DNA from: Streptomyces sp. CT34
GTDB taxonomy: Bacteria; Actinomycetota; Actinomycetes; Streptomycetales; Streptomycetaceae
Direction: 5' to 3'
NCBI RefSeq assembly: GCF_000805335.1
Contig: NZ_KN708638.1
Span: 157,832 to 200,064 of the forward strand
Length of the DNA: 42,233 nt
In this document: positions 36,747 through 42,233 of the stretch, in pieces
Position numbering within the stretch: the first letter of the stretch is position 1
Layout: every line of letters begins with the position of its first letter
Translations under genes and position numbers: made by a program
The notes under the pieces: model-generated
Told to the model about the DNA's origin: nothing
Database searches by the model: none
Seen by the model: only the letters and a program-made list of their open reading frames with translations

Positions 36747-36974
36747 ATGCGTAATGACTGCACCCCCGTCAAAACCCGAGAGATTTCCGACGCCGACCTG
36801 GACGGTGTTTCCGGAGGCATTCTCGGCGACATGATGCAGGACGCCCCGTCCGCGCTCCCTGGTCTGCCGGGGTTGCCCGCGCTGCCCGGCGGCGCGATCA
36901 GCGGTGGCGGCGGCATACAGGTCGACGGCCCCGTCTCGGGCCAGGCTGGCGTTTTCGGCATCGCCGCGCTCTGA
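36747..36974 (+). CDS. Candidate RiPP/bacteriocin precursor peptide with double-glycine leader
   Basis: ATG 36747 with GGAAAGG seven bases upstream. The 75-residue peptide begins MRNDCTPVKTREISDADLDG, then VSGG. The acidic helix ending D-L-D-G-V-S-G-G closely resembles double-glycine leaders of lanthipeptide and related precursors (E-L-(S/T)-D-x-x-L-x-x-V-x-G-G). Cleavage after GG would free a ~51-residue core, ILGDMMQDAPSALPGLPGLP, ALPGGAISGGGG, then IQVDGPVSGQAGVFGIAAL. It has no Cys, two or three Ser and no Thr, so lanthionine formation is unlikely. No maturation enzyme, GG-peptidase or immunity gene is seen within the window. It could be an orphan precursor served from elsewhere, or an unmodified exported peptide. 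Confidence 0.7.
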   Translation: MRNDCTPVKTREISDADLDGVSGGILGDMMQDAPSALPGLPGLPALPGGAISGGGGIQVDGPVSGQAGVFGIAAL

Positions 36975-37597
36975 GGCACCCATGGGCCCCGGGAGCCTCT
37001 TGCCGCTATCGAGGCAATTTCGGGGCTGACCACTTCGCCCTGCCGATCGTTTGGTCGGCGGGGTGAAATGCTGCGAGCCTGCTGGTGCGGTCTCGTGGTC
37101 TTCTGGTGAAGTGGCGTCGGAGCAGGCGAGGTTGCCCTCCAACGAGAAGGGCGGCCCCACTGGACCGTCATATCTGACCCCATTCAGCGATCTTCGCTGC
37201 CTTGTCTGACCGGGGAGAATTGGCCGCACGGCGGCGTTTCCTGTGTACTCAAGGCCCTGCGGTCAGTGCATCTCGATCACGCGCATCCGATGTGATGCGT
37301 TGTGAACCCGGCCATCCCTCATCCCGTGTCCGGCCGTGCCTGCTCCGATGTCACCTCACCTGTGAGCAACCGTTGCAATAGCGTCACAGCAGGTACGTGG
37401 CACGCTTCGGGAAGCGTCGTTAGCGTTTGTGGCCAATCGATCCCGGGCGTCAGCGTGAACCAGGTCGCCGGTACTCGCGGCGGCGGTGTCAGACCTCAAA
37501 GGGGTGGCGTCCCGGCAGGGTCGGACGTCGCGTCGGGGCTTTGCAAGGCCGGGCAACTCAGGCTGATTTCATCGACCAAGGAAATGAGGAGAGCCCA
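36975..37597. other. Intergenic region with a terminator-like hairpin
   Basis: A hairpin at 37034-37066 follows the peptide gene. Open frames (for example 37302-37601 plus, and 36741-37229 minus) have no recognised motifs. The promoter of the DUF6069-like gene should lie near the right end. Confidence 0.45.
37034..37066. terminator. Hairpin downstream of the peptide gene
   Basis: TTCGCCCTGCCGA (37034-37046) pairs with TCGGCGGGGTGAA (37054-37066) over 13 positions, including G-T pairs, with a 7-nt loop. It lies 59 bp after the peptide stop codon. Confidence 0.55.
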
Positions 37598-38086
37598 ATG
37601 ACGAGTGGCTACCTGGAGCGTGACGAACTACGGATCGATGGCGGACGGTTGTGGGCGGGTGGGCTCGCGACAGCCGTGGTCGCTGGACTGGTCGCGGAGG
37701 TCGGTATCCTCGTCGCGCGAGGACTGCTGCACCTCGCGGTCTTTGCTCCCATGGGTGATGGTCTGTGGGGCGACGCCAACACCACCACCTACGCCGTGGG
37801 CGCTGGTGTCGTCGCGCTGGCCGCCACCGGGCTGCTGCACTTCCTGGTCGGAACCACCCCGAGCGGTACCACCTTCTTCGGCTGGATCATGGGATTGCTG
37901 ACCGTCCTCGCCGTGGCGATTCCCCTGAAGGTCATCGGTACCAGCACCGAGACCATCGCCACTACCGTGCTCAACGCGCTCATCGGGCTGGTCATCACCA
38001 CGCTGCTGATCGGCGCGGGTGGCGGAGCACGGACGTGGGTGCGCACTCAGTACCGCCAAGCCACGCACGAACCTCCCCGGTGGTAG
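37598..38086 (+). CDS. DUF6069-like four-helix membrane protein
   Basis: A 162-residue protein with four membrane helices: LWAGGLATAVVAGLVAEVGI, YAVGAGVVALAATGLLHFLV, IMGLLTVLAVAIPLKVIG and TVLNALIGLVITTLLIGAGG. The starting segment LWAGGLATAVVAGLVAxVG and four-helix layout match Streptomyces membrane proteins I recall as DUF6069; no function is established. ATG 37598 has GAGGAG eight bases upstream. It lies downstream of the candidate peptide gene but 623 bp away and behind a hairpin, so joint transcription is doubtful; an immunity-like role would be speculation. Confidence 0.8.
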   Translation: MTSGYLERDELRIDGGRLWAGGLATAVVAGLVAEVGILVARGLLHLAVFAPMGDGLWGDANTTTYAVGAGVVALAATGLLHFLVGTTPSGTTFFGWIMGLLTVLAVAIPLKVIGTSTETIATTVLNALIGLVITTLLIGAGGGARTWVRTQYRQATHEPPRW

Positions 38087-38292
38087 ACGCGATCACAGCC
38101 AGACGACCACGTCGGATGGCGTAACGCGTGCTACCCGCGCTATCCGCAATCAGCCGAGTGGTAGCAATGCACGCCGCAAGTGCGTGGCCCCACTTGGATG
38201 CCGGCAGGAGTGATGACCGCGCCGGCCGCGGCGGGAGGCACTGCGGTGGTGCAAGCCCCAAGCGCAGGCGCAGGCGCATGGACAGGCTTCCG

Positions 38293-38686
38293 TCAGCAGG
38301 TAGCCCGTCGCTCGGCCGAGGAAGCCCGCAGCGCGAGGACGCCGAACTGGAGCCGCTCGACCGGTGCAAGCAGCCCCAGGAATCCCCGGAGTTGGACCGT
38401 GCGGAAATCGGCATCCCCAACTCCCAGTTCCGCCTGGCTCTCCAACTTGACGTATATAGCGGCGCGTTGGGCTCTACCCGCCACCCCTCGGCGGACGCGA
38501 CGATCTTCGCCGACTTGCCGCAAGCGTCACAAACACCGACGTGGAGTTGGCGGGAATCTGCACCCCGGGGAAGCCGCCGAACGGCTGGGTGGTGGTGGGG
38601 TGTTCAGTGACGTCCCAAAGATGTTGCGCGTGCTGGGGGAAGTCCTTATGGTCCACGAACCAGACCAGTGGCGTGTTTGCCTGCAC
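38293..38686 (-). pseudogene. Unrecognised minus-strand gene with frameshifts
   Basis: Pieces in order: MQANTPLVWFVDHKDFPQHA, QHLWDVTEHPTTTQPFGGFP, GVQIPANSTSVFVTLAA, then in another frame SGKSAKIVASAEGWRVEPNA, then in a third LYVKLESQAELGVGDADFRT. They read as a continuous ~100-residue protein with two small shifts. Beyond that the translation (LLAPVERLQFGVLALRASSA) may be out of frame. Family not recognised, no clear ribosome site. Confidence 0.45.
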
Positions 38687-38816
38687 AAATACCCGACTGG
38701 TTAGTTCGGTGGCGCAGCGAACTGTTCAGTGCCGTACGCCACTGGCTCTCTGTTTCCCCGGTCGGACCGCACGATTGGGAAGCAGAAGTCCATCCCTGTC
38801 GCCGCGGCTACTGGCT

Positions 38817-39395
38817 CTAGCCGTCCTCAGCCTGGACGCTCCCCAGCAGCACCTCCACCAGGGTGTCGAAATCCATCGGAGGGTCGGCCGGGAACCGCCC
38901 GGATTCCTCGGCGGCCAGCCACCCCAGGACGGCGGTCGCGAAGACGTACCAACGCTGACGGGCGTGTTCGGGCGGTAGCCCGCCGAGCGTGAAGGCCGTC
39001 ACCACGCCACGCTCGACGATGTCATGTCCCACCGCCCGGTGCCCGCCGGTGAGGGCGCGGGCGGCGAAGCCGGGCACCGCGCGGAACTCGCGCCGGATCC
39101 GGTGGGCGAGTTCGGCCAGCCAGTCACGCCAGTCGGCTTCCGTCGGTTCGCGCCGGGGCACGATCCGCCGGCTCAACTCGGCGCTGGCCAGGTCGAGTAG
39201 TTCCGCACGGCCGCCCACCCAGCGGTAGAGCGCAGAGGTCGCCACGCCCAGGCGGCGCGCGACCGCCTGCATGGTGAGAGTGTCCTGGTCCAGCTCCAGG
39301 GCAGCCGCAACGATGCGATCGCGGTCGATCACCGCGGGGCGACCAGGGCGGGGGGTACGGGCGGCAGGCTTACGGCCGGGGGTGAGCTCGGGCAT
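38817..39395 (-). CDS. TetR-family transcriptional regulator
   Basis: A 192-residue protein. The N-terminal helix-turn-helix is RPAVIDRDRIVAAALELDQD, TLTMQAVARRLGVATSALYR, WVGGRAELLDLASAELSRR, the TetR pattern with the LYRWV helix. The rest is the helical ligand-binding domain (RIRREFRAVPGFAARALTGG; WYVFATAVLGWLAAEESGRF). I chose ATG 39395 (MPELTPG) because further upstream codons run through the AT-rich operator region. It diverges from the MFS efflux gene across 257 bp, the standard arrangement for a TetR repressor of its own pump. Confidence 0.93.
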   Translation of the reverse strand: MPELTPGRKPAARTPRPGRPAVIDRDRIVAAALELDQDTLTMQAVARRLGVATSALYRWVGGRAELLDLASAELSRRIVPRREPTEADWRDWLAELAHRIRREFRAVPGFAARALTGGHRAVGHDIVERGVVTAFTLGGLPPEHARQRWYVFATAVLGWLAAEESGRFPADPPMDFDTLVEVLLGSVQAEDG

Positions 39396-39429
39396 GACCG
39401 CCAGCCTAGTGAGGGATGGCCACGCATTT

Positions 39430-39441
39430 AATGAATTCATT
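39430..39441. promoter_or_regulatory. Palindrome AATGAATTCATT, candidate TetR operator
   Basis: A perfect 12-bp palindrome 34 bp before the tetR-like start, in the AT-rich part of an otherwise GC-rich divergent promoter. TetR dimers bind such short dyads. Inferred from position only. Confidence 0.5.
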
Positions 39442-39452
39442 TCACAAACTAC

Positions 39453-39471
39453 TAAGGTTGCCCTAACCTGT
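39453..39471. promoter_or_regulatory. Partial iron-box-like dyad
   Basis: TAAGGTTGCCCTAACCTGT matches the IdeR/DmdR1 box TTAGGTTAGGCTAACCTAA at 13 of 19 positions, with both half-sites AGGTT and CTAACCT intact and the mismatches in the centre and ends. It lies in the tetR/MFS gap. Iron control is possible but unproven. Confidence 0.35.
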
Positions 39472-39652
39472 TGCCCTGACCGGCTGGGGCCTCCGGCGCA
39501 TTTCCACGCTGCGCTGCCCCGGTTCTGCTCTGCCCCGGGGCTCCGCTGCCCGGGGCCGCGTTGTCCCGAGGCCGCTGCTCCGGTTCGTACCGTCCCGCGC
39601 TCCGGGCCGGCTCCGCGCCGTCCCGTTCCTCCACACTCCGGAAGGATCCACC

Positions 39653-41263
39653 ATGCCCGCACCACAGCCAATACCCACACCACAGGCCAGGACCGCGCGG
39701 CAGGCCATGCCCGCCCGGACGCGCCGAACTCCCCTACTACGCCGCACACTTCGGCTATTTCGGCCACCGCAGTCGGCCCAACCCGTCCCACGAGCCCGCC
39801 CGGTTCAGCCGGTTCGCCCGGTCCACAACGGTGCGCTGCTCGCACTGGCCTGCCTGGTGATGTTCCTGATCGTCCTGGACGCAACGATCGTCTCCGTCGC
39901 CCTGCCCTCCCTCCGCGCCGACCTGGGCATCGGACCCACCGCACTGCCCTGGGTCGTCAATGCCTACACCCTCGCCTTCGCCGGCTTTTTGCTGGTCGGC
40001 GGGCGCTGCGGCGACTTATACGGACGGCGCCGCACCCTTCTGATCGGCATCGCCCTGTTCACTCTGGCCAGTGCCGTCGGTGGCCTCGCCACCGAGGCTG
40101 GTCCGCTGCTCATCGCACGCGCCGTCCAAGGGCTGGGTGGGGCGCTGTTGATGCCCACCACCCTGTCGGTGATCATCCAGACCTTTCCGGAGGGGCCCCG
40201 GAGAGCCAGGGCCCTGGCGGTGTGGAGCGCTGTCGGCGCGGTGGGCGCGGCCTCCGGGACCGTGCTGGGCGGAGTGCTCACCCAACTCCTGGACTGGCGT
40301 TGGGTGTTCTTGATCAACCTGCCGTTCGGGGCGGTCGCGGCCACCACCGCCTGGCGCGTCCTGTTCGACGTGCGGCGAGAAGTACCGGCAGCGGAACAGC
40401 GACGCGAGGATGGCGAACCCGCGCCGCGGCAGCGACTCGACCTGCCCGGCGCCATGCTGGTCACCGCCGGACTGGCCGCCGCGCTGTACGGGCTGATGGA
40501 GTCGACCGTGTACGGCTGGGCCGCGCCCCGTGTCTGGGGCCCCGTTGCCGCTGGAGCCATCGCGCTTGCCCTCTTCGCCGTGCATCAGGCGCGCTGGGCG
40601 GAGCAGCCCCTCGTCTCACCGTTGGTGGTTCGCAGGCGCCCGGTCCAGGTCGCCAACGCCACCATGTTCCTTCTCGGCTTGGCCTTTTTCGCGAGCCCGG
40701 TCCTCGTCTCGCTGCATCTGCAGAACGTCCACCACTACAGCCCTCTCCGCGCAGGCCTGGGCTTCCTGCCCACCGCGGTCGCGCTGATGGTCTCTGGTCT
40801 GGTGACCGGCCGGCTCATCCCCCGGTTCGGGGCTCGCGCCGTGGCCGTCGCCGGCCTGACTCTGGCCGCAGCCGGCTTCGGCGCGCTGGCGCTGACGCTC
40901 GGCGGGCATGGCCCGTACACGCTGACCGTCGCCCTGCCGGGCGTCGTTTTCGGACTCGGAGTCGGCTCCGCCTTCACCCCCGTCACGGCGTGTGCTACCA
41001 GCGGAGTTTCGCCGTCCCTTGCCGGAGTCGCCGCGGGCATCCTGAACACCACGCGCCAGGTCAGCGGTGCCGTCGGGCTCGCCGTCCTGAGCACCCTGGC
41101 CGCCGCCGGAGCGGACTCGTACGCGCGGTCGCACCCGGCCGCGGGCGGCGCGACAGGCGCTGATGCCCTGGCCCATGGCAACGCGCTGGCCTTCGGCGTC
41201 GCGGCCTGCTGTGCACTGGCCTCCGCAGTGGTGGCGACCCGGCTGCCACCACCCCAGCCCTAG
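39653..41263 (+). CDS. MFS drug/metabolite exporter, DHA2 (14-helix) type
   Basis: A 536-residue transporter preceded by GGAAGGATCCACC. After a ~55-residue Pro/Arg-rich cytoplasmic start come the family motifs: LDATIVSVALPSLRADLG (motif D1), GGRCGDLYGRRRTLLIGIAL (motif A), ARAVQGLGGALLMPTTLSVI (motif B) and WSAVGAVGAASGTVLGGVLT (motif C), then further helices to ~14 in total. This is the EmrB/QacA-like proton antiport group, exporting drugs or natural products. The divergent TetR gene is its likely repressor. The stop TAG lies in the left inverted repeat of the IS982-type element, so the last residues (RLPPPQP) may be an insertion-trimmed end. Confidence 0.94.
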   Translation: MPAPQPIPTPQARTARQAMPARTRRTPLLRRTLRLFRPPQSAQPVPRARPVQPVRPVHNGALLALACLVMFLIVLDATIVSVALPSLRADLGIGPTALPWVVNAYTLAFAGFLLVGGRCGDLYGRRRTLLIGIALFTLASAVGGLATEAGPLLIARAVQGLGGALLMPTTLSVIIQTFPEGPRRARALAVWSAVGAVGAASGTVLGGVLTQLLDWRWVFLINLPFGAVAATTAWRVLFDVRREVPAAEQRREDGEPAPRQRLDLPGAMLVTAGLAAALYGLMESTVYGWAAPRVWGPVAAGAIALALFAVHQARWAEQPLVSPLVVRRRPVQVANATMFLLGLAFFASPVLVSLHLQNVHHYSPLRAGLGFLPTAVALMVSGLVTGRLIPRFGARAVAVAGLTLAAAGFGALALTLGGHGPYTLTVALPGVVFGLGVGSAFTPVTACATSGVSPSLAGVAAGILNTTRQVSGAVGLAVLSTLAAAGADSYARSHPAAGGATGADALAHGNALAFGVAACCALASAVVATRLPPPQP

Positions 41264-42233
41264 ATGAATGAGTCCGATGTTTGTGCTGGCCGCGACCATG
41301 GCGAAGGGCGCCCGTTGGCTCGTGTGTGACGACAAACCTAGACGCCCTTCTGGCGGCACTCTACGTGTTCATCGACGACCATGTGGCCCCTCGTCGCCGG
41401 ATCGGGCGACCCCCGAAACTGACAGACGCCGAACTGCTGTGCCTGGCCGTCGCCCAGGTCCTGCTCGGCTTTCCCTCTACCCGTCACTGGATCCGCTTCG
41501 CGCACGCCCGCCTACGACACCTCTTCCGCTACCTGCCCCAGCAATCCGCCTACAACAAGCGCCTGAACGCCGCCGGCCCACTGATCTCGGCCGTGCTCCA
41601 GGCACTGGCCCAGCAGGTGCCCACCTGGCACGACAACCTGCGCCTGGTCGACTCCACCCCACTGCCGTGCGCCGCCTCCCGCCAGACAGTCAAACGCTCC
41701 GAACTGGCAGGGCACGCCGGATACGGATACTGCCCCAGCCATTCCCGCTTCTTCTGGGGCTTTCGGCTCTACCTGCTGACCACCGCGGAAGGCATGCCCA
41801 TCTCCTGGTGCCTGGCCCATCCCAAGATCGGCGAACGGGAGGTGATGACCGCACTGCTGGAACGCGACCACCACCTCGTACGCTCCGGCCAAGTGATCCT
41901 CGCCGACAAGGGCTTCGCCGGAAGGGAGTTCGAGGCGTTCCTGACCGAGAGCCTGGGCGTCCATCTGGTGCGTCCGGACCGGAAGGACGAGCCCGTGCGA
42001 CACGGCCGTCTCGCCCGTGTCCGCCAATGGATCGAGGCCGTGTTCGCCACACTCAAAGGCCAGCTCAGCCTGGAACAACACGGAGGCAGAACCCTGCCTG
42101 GAGTGTTCGCCCGCACCGGCCAACGACTCCTCGCACTCGCAGCAGGTGTCTGGCACAACTGGACCACCGGCGCCAAGATCAAACGATCCCTGACCGCCTT
42201 CGACCACTGAGAACATCGGACTCATTCATCTAG
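41260..42233 (+). mobile_element. Complete IS982-type insertion sequence
   Basis: The element is bounded by perfect 22-bp inverted repeats: CTAGATGAATGAGTCCGATG plus TT at 41260-41281, and its exact complement at 42212-42233, the last bases of the window. At ~974 bp with one transposase gene it has the expected IS982 size and looks intact and possibly active. The flank beyond 42233 is not visible, so target duplication cannot be judged. Confidence 0.88.
41326..42210 (+). CDS. IS982-family transposase
   Basis: GTG 41326 begins TTNLDALLAALYVFIDDHVA, a typical IS982 start; the earlier in-frame codons lie in the inverted repeat. The 294-residue protein carries the DDE residues: LRLVDSTPLPC (first Asp), VILADKGFAGREF (second Asp) and RQWIEAVFATLKGQLSLEQH (Glu). 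RRRIGRPPKLTDAELLCLAV and the GHAGYGYCPSHSRFFWGFRL segment are also family marks. No stops or shifts interrupt it, in contrast to every other transposase gene here. It ends two bases before the right inverted repeat. Confidence 0.93.
   Translation: MTTNLDALLAALYVFIDDHVAPRRRIGRPPKLTDAELLCLAVAQVLLGFPSTRHWIRFAHARLRHLFRYLPQQSAYNKRLNAAGPLISAVLQALAQQVPTWHDNLRLVDSTPLPCAASRQTVKRSELAGHAGYGYCPSHSRFFWGFRLYLLTTAEGMPISWCLAHPKIGEREVMTALLERDHHLVRSGQVILADKGFAGREFEAFLTESLGVHLVRPDRKDEPVRHGRLARVRQWIEAVFATLKGQLSLEQHGGRTLPGVFARTGQRLLALAAGVWHNWTTGAKIKRSLTAFDH

Overview
The window is high-GC DNA with the codon bias, GTG starts, strong GGAGG-type ribosome binding sites and gene families of an actinomycete, most likely Streptomyces. 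It resembles a chromosome-arm or other accessory region. Intact regulator/effector pairs and small secreted-protein genes are separated by truncated, frameshifted or internally deleted genes and by remnants of many transposase families (IS110, IS630, IS5 three times, IS6, IS4, two IS701/IS4-like pieces, Tn3). There is one complete IS982-type element at the right edge. I recognised no rRNA, tRNA or CRISPR array. All family names come from recognising protein motifs by eye; no search was run.

Layout. 1-3250: the 3' end of an NRPS gene (adenylation, carrier and thioesterase domains), an MbtH-like gene, then a ruined DrrAB-type ABC exporter cut by IS110 and IS630 debris. 4083-5072: divergent MarR and DoxX genes around three TTGAAGT repeats. 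5057-7900: UvrD-like helicase debris, a YcaC-like hydrolase, a frameshifted SnoaL-like gene and an IS5 remnant. 8134-9699: wrbA and a secreted-protein gene shortened by a tandem duplication plus a 1-bp shift. 9846-10705: IS6/IS4 scrap. 10852-12516: divergent LysE exporter and LysR regulator. 12684-16007: a DUF6980-like gene, IS5 scrap, an amidohydrolase and a secreted protein. 16483-18437: divergent NmrA-like and double Lrp/AsnC genes. 19158-20667: a GNAT gene and a shortened IS5 transposase between CTAG-flanked inverted repeats. 20744-21888: a secreted SH3-like protein and broken genes.

21983-23865: a MarR regulator diverges from a complete enolase gene. The gap between them carries seven near-palindromic octamers (CTGNACAG type) at a 13-bp period, the most distinctive regulatory structure here. 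24041-25089 is an internally deleted IS701 element with both ends kept. 25389-28488 holds an uncharacterised protein, a Tn3 scrap and a helix-turn-helix/repeat-domain regulator. 28584-35078 holds two small membrane or secreted proteins followed by a tight three-gene operon: ABC ATPase, ABC permease with an unusual C-terminal extension, and a large exported beta-propeller/phosphoesterase, closed by a strong terminator.

36747-36974 is an orphan peptide gene with a RiPP-like leader (DLDGVSGG) and a Pro/Gly-rich core, with no maturation enzyme in the window. It is followed by a DUF6069-like membrane protein. 38817-41263 is a divergent TetR/MFS efflux pair with a palindrome and a partial iron-box-like sequence between the genes. 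The IS982-type element at 41260-42233 abuts, and supplies, the stop codon of the MFS gene.
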